A DNA stretch of 64,000 bases from Aaosphaeria pasadenensis. Lineage: Eukaryota > Ascomycota > Dothideomycetes > Pleosporales. The stretch is from NCBI GenBank assembly GCA_022813625.1, contig JAKLMB010000020.1, forward strand, positions 62,001 through 126,000, given 5' to 3'. The notes below the pieces were generated by a model. It did not search any database. It had not been told where the DNA came from and saw only the letters and a list, made by a program, of their open reading frames with translations. The position numbers were made by a program, and so were the translations under genes. Below are positions 34,571-46,161 of the stretch, piece by piece. Position 1 is the first letter of the stretch; each line of letters starts with the position of its first letter.

Positions 34571-35364
34571 TTAAGCTTTCGTTCCATAGTTGAGCTCGGT
34601 CACCGTCTGTCGTTGTTGCAAGCGACCCTGCTTCTTGTGCTTATACACCTTGAACCCAACACCAAACCATAAGCCCAAGACGGAGCACGAAGCTGAGATC
34701 ACCACGCCTATGAAGGCACCTTTACTCAGACCCGCGATCTTCCCATCGTCTTTGTCTTTGGGTGTAGATGGATTTCCAGATCCCGATGTCGATGACGGAG
34801 ATTTGCTGTTCGTTTGAGTAGGAATTGAGCTCGTCGAGCCGGCTGCAGGTGATACTGTGGATGATCTTTAGCACCGATTGAAGATTGAAAACGCACTTAG
34901 ACACACTGACCTCCTCCAGTGACGGTTGTGGGAGCCGCTCCTGCTGCTGTAGACTGGCCATCCTCGGGCATCGATTGCGGAATTGCCTCTGGCTTGTAGG
35001 CATCGCCAAGCGCACTGCTACAGTAACCTGTATAGATACCAACTGCGCTGTTGATATCCGAGGCCTTCGGCGTAGTGCACAGATAGCTAGCACAAGACGT
35101 GATGAAAGAAAAGGCCGTCGCAGCGGATGCTCCACGACAGTAACAGCCGTTGATCCATGGCGATCCGCAGCTGAGATGGATCGCGAGATCGCCGCCAATA
35201 TCGTTCGTGTCGTTATCTCCAATATCCCAGAGGCATTGGTTCACGCACTTTGGAAGAAGACTGTAGTCCGCTCGGCTCTTGATCGACGCCGACAGTGTTA
35301 CTTGGTCGGCGCCTTGTGCTATTACTCCAGCGAGGAAGATCGAGAGAAGGATGAACAGATACAT
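34571..35364 (-). CDS. CFEM-like eight-cysteine surface protein with one membrane helix
   Basis: Two exons, 34911-35364 and 34571-34854, give 245 residues. The start is placed at MYLFILLSIFLAGVIAQ, a good signal peptide, although the frame is open further upstream. The mature N-terminal domain has eight cysteines in a CFEM-like order (LPKCVNQC, LSCGSPWINGCYC, TSCASYLC, TGYCSS). A Ser/Thr/Pro-rich linker follows, then a single hydrophobic helix (GAFIGVVISASCSVLGLWFG) and a basic cytoplasmic tail (KVYKHKKQGRLQQRQ). Classical CFEM proteins bind haem or act in surface sensing and often use GPI anchors; this one has a transmembrane anchor instead. It could be a sensor or a haem/iron surface protein. 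The match to the CFEM spacing is partial. Confidence 0.75.
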
Positions 35365-37606
35365 CTTGGGAGAGTCGTCCGCTTTGAATTTGCAAAGGTG
35401 AGAGTCGACAGGTTCCGATGTCAACAAGAAAATAGAACTAGTCAAGTCCGCGTCTGTCCAGCGCCCGAAAACGAAGGAAAGGGGGAGCATCAGATATTTG
35501 ATGTTTTGCTTCCCAATCCACAACATCAGGATGGACTAGCCCATGCTTCGCTGGACAGTGTATTTGCGGACAAATAAGCCTCCGAGGATTATATTCAATG
35601 CTTGGCCATTGTATTTTGGGACGCGGTCTCGTCTTGCAAATGCTGTGTTCTGGCAGCTGAAGCTGTCGTCTCCAATCATTGCACAAGCCTGGCGGAGAGG
35701 CGCACTCAGTTCATTCAGCCACGGCATGTTCCGTAAATGCAAGAATGCGTAAAGGGATACTTACAATCTTCTTGGGCGTTCCAGTTCCTTGTATCTGTGA
35801 AGAACTATTGGGTAATCTGCGAAATGTGAGATGAACAAGAGGTGGGTCAGATGAAGATAAAAAAAGGAGTCAGGAACTTACAGAGTTTTGGTCGTTCCAA
35901 GTCACGATCGTGAGCGAGCAATCGCGCAGCAACCCTCGCCGAAATGAGTATGTCCCTTTTCTCTTCATACTTGTATCTCTAGGCATATTACACTGTGTGT
36001 CTTTGACATTCCACTTATTTTGGTTTTGTTTTGAATGATAGATGTAGTATCGCGCAATGGAATGCATGCGCACATATGCGGGCGTTTGCTAGATCCATGA
36101 ATCGTATTGATGCAACATTAGTCCAGCATATTCCTCATGCTTCCATGCTGCCGTCACACCTACTGGCGGGATTTCACTCGTTGATTGAAGCAGCAGGGTG
36201 GAGGTACCAATTCCATTCAGTGTGTTATAATGCTGGTTCTAATTTCTTACAACCGTGGCCAATGTGTATGTAGGCTAGACAGCTCGTCTATACATTTCAT
36301 GATAATCTTGTATCATGCGTCTTCTTGCTGCAACATGGCGGTCTTCTTTGGACTTCTGTGAAATGATTATAGGGAAACAAATGAATGTATACCCCCACAC
36401 TATCTTCAGGTATAGTTCCTTCCCTGCTAAGCAGCTATAATCCAGGTACGACTATCTGCTCTTCCCATCGGTCCTTCGCAGCAAAACGATGCTTGGGCTG
36501 CGAAAATCGAACCCATACCGTCTCTACGAAGTGCAAATTTTTTCAATTTACCAATCGTCGGAAACTTAAGCCTCTGATGCGTCAGTTGTGTTGCATGCAG
36601 TAGCTGCTCAAGCAAGCATTCCAACCCCGCAATCTATTCTCTTGGAAATGTCAACGGGAACCATTACAACAATTATCCCATAGTGACACACGCGGAGACC
36701 CCGCATTCTGTAATTTGATTTCTATGCACTTTCAGTACATTTCTGATGGTAGAACATTATCCCAGTCAGTTTACACTGTATTGGCGTAGGTGTGGAAGGC
36801 ACAGAGGCAATCGATGACTTGCTGCCGCTACAATGTGATTACCTAGGTATGGTTCTCACTGTGACATAAATGAGCGGAATGGAAAAAAGGCTCGCCGTTC
36901 CAAGACTCGATGAATTCTGCTGTGTAATGGTCAAATACATAGAGTCAGTGACTAAGTACCCGAAACATGGGTAAATGGGGTCGCGTGCGCATAGCATATG
37001 ATCGGCGCGGCACACCTTGCATGCTGGAATAGTTATCGAAGGACATGGTACACGAAGACGTCTTGCCGCCTATTTGCTTGATGATATGCATTCACACGTC
37101 GATCCACGAATGGGGATTGATAGTACTCGAGGCAGTTATCCAGACATGCCAGGTTCAGCTAGATCATCACATCATGGAATGGAACTTCGGCAACGAGAGG
37201 GTGAGAGGCTAGGAGTGAAGCCAATGGGTGCATGCCAAGACCGAGCTTAGTAATCTTTTCCCTCGCTCCTACAAAACCTTTCGTTCGCGATTCTCTTGTT
37301 CCTTTTCCTCCTCAGAAAGTTTGATACACCCAGTCCACAAATTTGACTTGGAAACCTTATCTCTACATGGTCTTCTAGTTGTATTAGCTGGGGAGACTGA
37401 AAATCTTAGCTATCAAGAACGGCCTGTCCTGATTCAGTGAACCGGTCGTCCCGTGGCTTCGAGATATACCTTCATCTACTCACACCCTCCGCAAACGAGT
37501 ACCTTGACCGAGTACTAGGTCGTCGCAATGGATGCATGAAGTGCCATAGAACGGCAGTGATGTTTGCTGTGAAGGGAGGCTGTCGCCGTCGTCAACCAGG
37601 AACAGC
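35365..37606. other. Gene-poor 2.2-kb stretch
   Basis: No frame here has convincing coding character, and no tRNA fold was found. It contains one short perfect inverted repeat (separate entry). It includes the promoters of the CFEM-like gene (left) and the 2EXR gene (right). Confidence 0.5.
36475..36504. repeat. Perfect 8-bp inverted repeat (potential hairpin)
   Basis: TTCGCAGC and GCTGCGAA are separated by 14 bases. The next bases include a GGGTTCGA-like word on the minus strand, which is why I tested for a tRNA; no cloverleaf can be drawn. Seen directly; the role is unknown. Confidence 0.6.
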
Positions 37607-38371
37607 ATGGCGTTAAAAACTGAGCGGCCAGGGAGGAGGGTGAAGAAGGCCCCATTCCGTTTCTTCGATCTACCGTACGAATTGCGTTTGCGCGTGTACG
37701 AATACCTGCTCGTCCATCCCAGGACTCTCGACCTTGATCCCATGAACAGCCGTGTCATTGCGCCTCTGTTGCATCCATTTCTCGCTTCCCATCGCATGCA
37801 CGACGAAGCGGCCCCCGTTTTCTACAGCCAAAACACGTTTCGCGTCCTGCCAATTCACGGTCGATTCTTTCACACCGAAAGGCCTTTGATCGCACGCCTG
37901 TCCGAACATTATCGCTCGTATATAACCAAGATGGAGTTGTATTTGGGATTGGGTTGGACGGGGCCGCCGGTGGAATGGATAATCAGTGACCGACTCGGTC
38001 TATCAGCGTGCACAAAGTTACGGACGTTGAAGGTATACGTACGGTTTGACCCGTCGAGTCACCCGTCATTTGAAGAGTTTCAGGTCACACCTGAGTTCTA
38101 CACCGATTTCAGCGTCGGACTGGTTCGGGATTTCTTTGCCCAAGCCCCGTCTCTCACCGGGGTCGAATTGGACGGTGAGCCAGAACTGCAGATGTCTTCT
38201 CCGATCCTACAAGGCGTCATAAACGAGGCAAAAGTTCAGAACAAGCGGATAACATGGGGACCGAAGGGCCAGTGGGACAGACCTCTTGCTCCTGACCTGG
38301 TCAAATTACTGCAATTACTCAGTCTTGGTTCTTCTCATATCCAACGACGAACTGTCGCTTCGCTGGCTTGA
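37607..38371 (+). CDS. 2EXR/F-box-like domain protein
   Basis: Intronless, 254 residues. FRFFDLPYELRLRVYEYLLVHPRTLDL near the N-terminus is the typical opening of the fungal 2EXR/F-box-like family. HRMHDEAAPVFYSQNTFRV follows, the usual second conserved block (helix with E, then FY..N.F). The rest (ELYLGLGWTG, TKLRTLKVYV, FAQAPSLTGVELDGE) fits the leucine-rich, FBD-like tail of these proteins. Family members are numerous and lineage-expanded in filamentous fungi; most have no known function, and some may recruit substrates to SCF ubiquitin ligases. The family is firm, the function unknown. Confidence 0.85.
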   Translation: MALKTERPGRRVKKAPFRFFDLPYELRLRVYEYLLVHPRTLDLDPMNSRVIAPLLHPFLASHRMHDEAAPVFYSQNTFRVLPIHGRFFHTERPLIARLSEHYRSYITKMELYLGLGWTGPPVEWIISDRLGLSACTKLRTLKVYVRFDPSSHPSFEEFQVTPEFYTDFSVGLVRDFFAQAPSLTGVELDGEPELQMSSPILQGVINEAKVQNKRITWGPKGQWDRPLAPDLVKLLQLLSLGSSHIQRRTVASLA

Positions 38372-38638
38372 TCCCAACATAATGAGCAAAAGATTTCACG
38401 TCATTCTGTGCGTCGGCGTTGTAGGTGTATATCGATACGGAACCTAATAGGACTTCATCCCAATCTAATTTTCCAGCCAATGCCTGTCATTGCTACGACC
38501 TTATCATCTAACAGGATCCCATACGTCAACTTAATAACTCTGTGATTTGTCCTTGTCCTCAATTAATTACTCATAGCTAGCTCTGCTGTTATTCTTTGTC
38601 AATATATTTATCATCTTTCGAACGGTGCCCTCGTACTT

Positions 38639-40292
38639 TTATACTCCCCCAAGTCTCCAGTCTGGGTGACCGACCTCACTGCCACTCTCTTCTTCAGCTT
38701 CGCTGCTCCTGTTCTCTACCTTAGCCTCGCCTTTCCTTCTTGTTTCCCACCTCACAAACCACCAAACCAATCCCACTGCAAGAGTCTGTCCGACGCTTAC
38801 CCCCGTCATAACCTGAAATCCCATCTTAAATCTCGGGGCATACTTTCCCACATCCAAGATAAGCAGAGGTACCCACGCGATGAACGCCTGCCCGAACGTC
38901 TGTGCAACCCCAATCACAATTGCCCTCTCTTCCATATCCTCGTGCAGGATCTCGATCATCCACGCATAGCACACGGGCCAGAAACCCCAACTCGCAGCAT
39001 TGATCAAGTATCCGAAAAAGGTGGCGCCGAAGTTGGGAGACGCCACGACGACTACCATGCCGATGAAGTTGAAGGCACAGGGGATTAGCATGATCTGCCA
39101 ACGGCGAGAAAGGCCGTCAGATAGCCAGCCGTATAGCAGCGTGGTCACAAGGCCAACAGCTTGCGCTGCGGTGGGGAAGAGATTGATTTGATATACCGTG
39201 AAGCGGTTGAGGGACTTCAGCCACACGGGGAAGTAGTTTAGGGGTTGCGTCACCACACAGTGGCATCTGTGATCTTCTGTAAGGCTTTCGCTGATAGATT
39301 GTCATGGGCGATAACTTACATGAGCGTGAAGGTGAACGCATAGAGTGGCCAGTGGGTGACGATTTTCCTCAACTTCGCCCAGCTCAAAGGCACGGGCTTC
39401 CTCCGATCGATCTTCTCCATTCTCCGACGATGCGAGGCCAGCTCCTCGTTCCTCATCCATCTCGCGCGAGAGGTATATGGGTTATCGGGGACAGCGTAAT
39501 ATCCCCAAAGAGGTCCCCAAATGCTGATGATGCCACAGAAAATGAACAACCAACGCCAACCAGGCAGTCCTGCGGTGCCATTCATGCCACGATAAATGGC
39601 CGCTTGCAGGTAACCGGAGAACATGGAAGCGGCATAGGAGGCGGAGTAGAATATCGCAATGCGCTTGCTGAGCTCGCGGGGCGTGTACCAGGATCCCATC
39701 AAAGTCAATACACCCACTGCGAACGGTGCTTCTAGCATGCCTAGGATGAAGCGAAGCGCGAAAACTGTCTTGACGTTTGGAACTGCGGCGAAGCAGAACG
39801 TCAAGATCGTCCATAGTAATTCTACTGTGGGCAGATAAACAGACGGTCGAACTAGGAGAAATGAGCATTCCATCAATGTGCGGTTCGCTTCAAGATTGGA
39901 ATATTACCTTTGGTCAGAATAAACTGACTAGGAATCTGGCCGACCAAATACCCACAGGTGAAGAACGTCGCGAGCAAATTGTATTGTCTCCCCTTGAAAT
40001 TCAAGTCCTCCTTCATGCCACTGACATACGCATTGTTGATGTTCGTGGAATCAAGGAGACGAATAAAGTATCCGAACGTCCCCCAGCTCATAACATGGAG
40101 GTCGAGTCGTTGTACGAGCTTGCGCTCCTCTTTCGTTCGGCGCCCGCCATCCCAAATTATCTCGAGAAACTTCTCCCACTTGGTCAGAGGTAGGAGATTC
40201 TCAGGATGAGGATCTGTTGAACCGAATGTCGATTGCTTAACTGGTTCTGTGAGTACGGTTGCGGTCTTAGACTCTGTCGGCTCGGTCGCCAT
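38639..40292 (-). CDS. MFS permease, Liz1/Fen2-Dal5 type
   Basis: Three exons, 39908-40292, 39320-39851 and 38639-39266, give 514 residues. The conserved start of the carrier is LVQRLDLHVMSWGTFGYFIR followed by DSTNINNAYVSGMKEDL, then GYLVGQIPSQFILTK, VRPSVYLPTVELLW (across a splice), RFILGMLEAPFAVGVLTLMG and LPGWRWLFIFCGIISI. These match fungal pantothenate/allantoate-type transporters (Liz1, Fen2, Dal5), H+-coupled carriers in the plasma membrane. TL-I-CHC across the second junction has no family parallel but keeps the frame. About 12 helices; the tail is acidic and Ser/Glu-rich. The cargo is inferred at family level only. Confidence 0.9.
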
Positions 40293-41383
40293 GATAGGCG
40301 ATAGTTCGACGATTGGGGTCCTTGGCAGGAGAATACAACAAGACAGTACCTATATGTTGGGATCTTACTGAGGTTTTTATTTCTCCTGCGTTACGGCTTA
40401 TTCAATCGCTTGACTCGTGGAGCTTGAAAATATCTTATTTATCCAGTCAGTTCCGCGTCTGCCAATTTTAATTGCCGGCTAGCCAAGACGAGTTCGAATC
40501 CCTTCAAGCATGACAATATAGTGTGAATCGCGACATCCAGGTGTTCGGATATGCGCGTTTTAGAAAAGAACAATACGGGACGTAGGGAAAATCCGATAGC
40601 GGCGGTGGGGTGGGTGTGGAGAGAATCATTAGTCTCCTTTTCGTCATTCGTTCGGAATCGCCAATCAGAGAAACAATTACAATGCAGAATATAAACCTGC
40701 CTGATGGATGAAGCAGCACGCGTACATGCATGGCTTGGTGACTCGAGGTCTACTCGTAGACCGCAGCCAATATGACAATTCAATCATCTACATTGACGAG
40801 CATGGCCTTGTGCAGGTGGAGCATTGATATCCGCGTATGCCCGACGTACTGATTAGACACATTCCGAGAAGCGACGAAATCGCCTTCAGGCACATTGCCC
40901 AATCTGTGGAAATTCTGACATTGGAACCGAGAGACGAAGCCTTCCGGATTTGGGCAAATTCTATTCCAACCTAGGCGCGCATCATGATCAACTTCCAGGA
41001 CGTTTGAACTGCCAACATAGCCGGCCTAGCAGTAAGATGTGCTGAAGAGGGCAGGAATTGGAGCGCATGACAAGACCGATAGGTGGTTGAGGCGAGCGAG
41101 AGGTTTTTTTTCCGCTGTTTGGCGAGCAGATTGGCGTTCTACTTCGTCTTCTTTTGCTTGTAGTATGCAGACATTCCTACACGCAGAGTAGCGGAGGAGA
41201 ACTACAGTAGGGAACATGGTGAACAGGACACAAGTTACGCAGTCTGCACATTCAATTGATGATAATCATGCCAGCCATGACTATAACAATTGAACTCGTA
41301 CACGTACGATAACTAATCTTGCTTCATCCACTCAGTCTTGAGAGATGTTTTGACGAGGGCAACCAGCTAGACACCTTTCGGGA
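40293..41383. other. Intergenic, 1.1 kb, no gene seen
   Basis: It contains the permease promoter at its left end. The frames here are short and show no conserved motif. A GAGTTCGAATCCC word near 40491 was checked as a tRNA T-arm and rejected. Confidence 0.5.
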
Positions 41384-41724
41384 CTACTTCGCATGTTTTG
41401 AACGAAATGAGCTCTCTCCATCAAATACTGCAAATACAGATGATGTAGGTGTATCATGTAGAAACCCCTCGTCGTTGTCTTCTGGGCAGTCAGGCGAGTC
41501 AATCTTGGCTTGGTCAGGTTGATCCTGGGGTATCACGAATCGACGTGCCTCCCAGTCGACTATAACGTAACGTGGGTCTGGCGAGCGCGCTTCCTTCATT
41601 TTCTTAGGTGTAGACATCGGGGAAAGAGATTCCTCTTGAGCACTATATGATAGTTGCAACTTTTTACTACCATCTGGGAGTTCATCTGCACTGCACTTAA
41701 GTACTCTTCGTCTAGTTTCAAGGT
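41384..41724 (-). CDS. Candidate exon of an unrecognised gene
   Basis: A minus-strand open stretch encodes a plausible hydrophilic segment (PRYVIVDWEARRFVIPQDQP, then DSPDCPEDNDEGFLHDTPTS). Just upstream is a good splice acceptor context: TACTAATAAC, a near-perfect branch site, then CAAAG. I could not find a first exon with an in-frame ATG that joins cleanly. It could be the terminal exon of a small gene, a gene remnant or chance. Confidence 0.25.
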
Positions 41725-42213
41725 CTTTGTTAAGTTATTAGTACCCTGACTCCTTCTAGCACCAACATGAAAGACAATTCCGCCATACCAGCGCATCCAG
41801 AGAAGAAAGAGAATACAGTTTTATTCACGAGTGTGTGTGAAAAGCACACAAAACCTTTCCGTTAGCAACACTATACCGTTCCATATTCTAGGTATGATAG
41901 GGTCAGAGGCTTCCATGATTGATTTGGCAGTGAAGAGGCGTCACGGTGTTCAAAGAGCGCTGGGTATAAAGCCCATTATCAAAAGCCGCAGACAACTAGT
42001 CGCAAGTTTATACAGTAAAAGGTTCGGCAACTTATCCGCAGCATATTCTTTGTCATACAACAAAGGCGAGCACGAAAGTCGGAACGTCAGGTATGGCGGA
42101 CATGACTCATTCAATAAAAGACATGAATTTATTGCAGATGATTAATTGCACAAGCAATCTTTAAACTATTTTGTGTTAGTTCTATGTCGTAACCATAATA
42201 ACAGAGTTTGTAT

Positions 42214-42935
42214 TCAGAAGGGAACATGTTTGCAGCGACCAGTAGAATTATAAGCAGAACAAACGCACCCAGGTAAGTTATAGCGGTGCGTACATTCTTT
42301 CAATAAAGAAAGCCGTGCATATGGAAAATCTAAGGAATAATCCTTTTTAGTCTCGCTAACCAGTATCCTTTGGGGGATTTTGGGCGTTATTTGCTGGTCG
42401 ATCTTCACTTTCGCGCTGCGGAACTCTCTCGCGGTCTCGCCATCTGTATGGTGTTCTGGCTGCGCTTCTCGGTTGACGTCCTTAGTTAATCCGGCGATGA
42501 CTTTCATGCCGGCATTTTTGAGAGATTCACCCAGGGAGTGTGTCGACTTCGATGTATTCGAACGCTGAGCTTTGGTCAGACAGGGGCGTGGTGCGGACTG
42601 TGATGGATCGGATGTCCGAGGCCGTGGCAGTGTCCACGTTGGAACATGAGATGGTAGGCGAGTTCCAGGATGGTACGTCGTCGTAGAATTCGAAAAGTCC
42701 TCGACAAACTTTGGCAGCCGTGAAAGTTGGCTTGAGGAGGCCCGATTTGGGGTTGATGTACTTGTTGAAGGGTGTACCATGTTGGATGTCGTGGCAATGC
42801 TTTCGAGGTGAAGATTGAAACTTTAGTTAAAGTGAGTAGCGGTCGATCAAGTGAGTTGGTAGAAGACTGGTGCAGTGTTGTGTGTATCAATACCGTAGAT
42901 GAAGTAGTCATCGTGGGTAAATTTGTAGTGCTCAT
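42214..42935 (-). CDS. Unresolved small gene, competing reading frames
   Basis: All three minus-strand frames stay open over parts of this stretch, so I give the span and not one model. Model A is an intronless 188-residue frame from the ATG at 42780 to 42214, Ser/Thr/Pro-rich at first, then RLSLLKECTHRYNLPGCVCS near the end. Model B uses an ATG at 42935, a 73-nt intron (42821-42893) and an exon ending at 42527; it gives 111 residues with ordered-looking sequence such as FNKYINPKSGLLKPTFTA and CRGLFEFYDDVPSWNSP. Neither resembles a family I know. Transcript data would be decisive. Confidence 0.35.
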
Positions 42936-44144
42936 GTACCTACTATGTCCCCCACATTGGTAGTGAACATTTCAGATGATGAAGAATGAATGTAGGTACG
43001 CCAGTGAATTGTGCACGAGTAATACATGAATTTAATGTTTTAGAACTGTGTGTAGATGTTTACCTACATTGTGTATTAACTTGACAATGTCGCACTGTTT
43101 TATCAGGCCAAACTAGTCGCGAAAAGGTCAGGCACACGTAGTATAATCACATGGTACGAAATATTGTAAGTATACCGGATTCACTGTAACATACTTTGTA
43201 CTGGGCAGTTATTCGTGAAGAAAGATGACTCTTACATTCTCCAAGAAAGATATGTTTGGCGTCGTTCGACGTTGATGCATGCAGAAATATTGTTTCTGTG
43301 AAAATTGCATTATAATCACCGACGCATTGTTCAGCGATATAAAGCTATTTCAAGTAATCACCAATGTTATCACACTTTAACAAATTTCTTTCTAGTAAAT
43401 CAATTGTTGGAAATACAAATTTTCTTTTACAACAGTCTAATTGAGAATCTGCACATACCGTTGTCCCAGGCCTGCTCTGACATCACTGGTCATTAGATTT
43501 GAGTAGGTATAGCAATGGCTCCAACATGAAAGATTAGTAGATTCAATTGTTTTGATTGCTTGTACCAGCTTGCAATGTTTTGCGTTGTTGCTGCGCTCTT
43601 CTCTATTCTATCAAAGAATTTAAAAGATTTACCTTTCAAGCTCTCGTTGCCAGCAGTCTTCATCTTTGCAGGAAAGCCGCCTCGCGATTTCTAAGTCAAA
43701 CGTCAGATCAAGCAAGAAGGTGAATCTCAATTTTTTTTCTAACAGCATGACGCCCCACTCCGTCTCGTTTTAGGCTGTTATGTAGCTGTACCACGGTCGA
43801 GACTCGGTCCGGATAGACGGCCACTACGGCGGTTTACCACGACTGTGCACCAATGGACTTAAAGCAAGGGCCAATTGTACCAGCAAATTCCTAAACACTG
43901 ACCAATCAACCAAATCATAAATCGATTTTGAGGCTCTTCAGCGCCGAAACAAGCTGAAAGAGAACGTCGGCGTTTCAGGCTCAAAGCGGTATGCAGGACC
44001 GCGAGTGGGTAAGGAGTCACGGAGTCTATTTATTTTGTCTACATGAACAGCCACAGCCACAGCTAGCTCACCGTTGATTTGTTTAACCGCTCTCATGCGC
44101 CTCAATCCTCCTTTCACTTCTAGAAGGCTTCGTCAATATTAGTG
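42936..44144. other. AT-rich gene-poor stretch
   Basis: No supported gene. The sequence is AT-rich with short repeated words such as TGTAGGTACG and ACCTACATTG around 42990-43075. The right end, a pyrimidine-rich segment near 44105, is the likely leader of the next gene. Confidence 0.5.
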
Positions 44145-46072
44145 ATGCCTCAAGGTTCGGGCAATTCCTACGTTGGTGTGTTCATGATCTCCTGGACAGA
44201 GTTTCTGCTAACTGAAGAAATGAAACAGAGTTGACAGACATGACTGCGATGCTGCAACCGAAAACTGGCATTCATTTCCGTGGCCTACGCGCGACAAAAT
44301 CAAGCCTGATAAAGTCACTTTCAAACGTTGTTCTAAGATGGCTTCTCACAGTCGCTATTGCAATGGCGATCGTAGTTGTGCTCAACTTCTATTCTGCATC
44401 CTTGCCAATTATATCGTCATCCACGAAGCACCAGTTCAATGCTTTGATTACCGGTCTCTCGATCGCTCTGGGCCTTTCAATAGCTATGAGCTTTAGTCTT
44501 ATGATAGCGAACCTGAGATGGTGGATTCTTAGTCGCCGTTATCACTCTTTTCGTAAGGTGCGCACGCACTCGGCTACATACACCTGAGACAGTCGATTTT
44601 CTGATGCAAAGTATACAGATTGATTTAATTCTCCAAGCCGACAGTCTCTGGCACGTCATTGTGCTTGCGTTCAAGACACGTCGTACACCTGTCCACTTAA
44701 CTGCTTTGTTCTGGCTAACGTTCATGCTCGTGAGTCGAATCGTTTGGGGCCAGTCCCACGTGTGCACTTCATTGACTGATACTAGGGAATCCAAGCATGT
44801 CTTGCTACAATAGGTCTATGTTATTCTGTCAACGTAGCAGACAAATCAGCGCTTCTCACTAACCCAGGCAACGTATCTATACCGGATATGTCTAGCATAC
44901 AAACTTTGAAAACAGTAAAGTCGACTTCAAATTCGACTTCAACAGATGCGGTATACTTTACCGCAAACAGGTAAGAAGAACACTTGGGTACAATATTTCC
45001 ATTTAATATTACAGACTGACTAATGATCTTTCGCGCCTCAAGCTATGGCCAGACGTCTCTCATATACGGGACCGGAACTCCAGATGATCTTCCACAAGAA
45101 GGTCAACTATGGTCTCCTTCAAACCCCCTAGTATACTGTGGCGTTGACCAGTGCGAATACTTTTTCCATGAAAAGAACGCTCCAGCCCCATCAGTTGAAA
45201 AAGACGATGTAATCAGCCTCACCGTAATTACATCTCGCCGACTAAACTCCACCGGCACCTGCAAAAGCTGGGCTGTCATCGAAGGCGGCGACGGCACAAA
45301 AGACAATATTACCATAGCCACCAATCCCGGACGGAAGAACATTTCTATTCCAATACATGGAGGAGTTGATCAAACGACGTTCATGACCAACGTGTCCGAA
45401 AGTTGTGGGCCCGGCTGCCGAACTGTATTTGCCTTCGAGGCGGCCAACGCATCATCCTGGTACTACGAATGCAACATCACCGTCGGCACTGTCGTGGGCG
45501 CGACGCGCCCCGAACATGAAGTCGGCGATGATGTCAGGAGTGCGGCTGCCGCCGCCATAGCCTTACAAGGTTTCGAAGTGTCGTCATTGGTGAATGACAG
45601 AATGATCCAGTACCACACGTATCCTGCCGAAACGATCTTCGGATCTCCTTGTGTAGGCACGACGAGTCTTATGGAAATGCTCATGGCGTATTTTGCCATA
45701 GGTGTCGTAGCTGTGACTGCGGAAAATAACGACGAACTGGTAATAGACGGTATTGCTCCAAAAAGAGGCAGTACACTTAACGTGGACCATTGGGACTATA
45801 TCGGCGTAATTCTGGGGATGTTGACCATGGCACAATTAACGCTCGAAGTTGCCGCAGTCATAGTCGCGCGCAACGTTGTGGTTCCGACTGGAGGTCCCAT
45901 GGCAGTGGCGCAGGTCTTACGGCCTATTGCATTTCAGGTTGCTCCCGAGATGAGTGATATGAGACGTACGAGTGCACTGGAGGATACAGTGAGCAGTCGG
46001 TGGATCTATAGAAGTGAACCGGTCGCGTCACATATGGGCACGTATGATCTATACATGGAGCAAGCGGGTTGA
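44145..46072 (+). CDS. Polytopic fungal membrane protein with large extracellular loop
   Basis: Five exons, 44145-44175, 44229-44557, 44619-44729, 44786-44970 and 45043-46072, give 561 residues; the branch sites CTAAC and CTGACTAAT are visible. The N-terminus is MPQGSGNSYVELTDM. Two helices come early (VVLRWLLTVAIAMAIVVVL and FNALITGLSIALGLSIAMSF). A conserved block, DLILQADSLWHVIVLAFKTR, follows, then a third helix (LTALFWLTFML) and a ~320-residue region with many N-glycosylation sequons and cysteines that is probably extracellular. A helix near MEMLMAYFAIGVVAVTAE and another near DYIGVILGMLTMAQLTLEVA come towards the end. The same layout occurs in a family of uncharacterised ascomycete membrane proteins. 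I know of no assigned function. Its 3' end is only 89 bases from that of the next, convergent gene. Confidence 0.82.
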
Positions 46073-46161
46073 AGCAAAAGCCACTTGGTCTGCATTTTGG
46101 AGAGAGGTCCTCATACCATTTCGTCGCAATGTCCATGCATCTCGATGTATTACTAAACCTT

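Noticed and set aside
36436..36530. tRNA on the minus strand (GGGTTCGA word)
   Set aside because: No acceptor stem or anticodon arm can be paired around it.
40480..40520. tRNA T-arm (GAGTTCGAATCCC)
   Set aside because: The five-base stem does not pair and no other arms are present.
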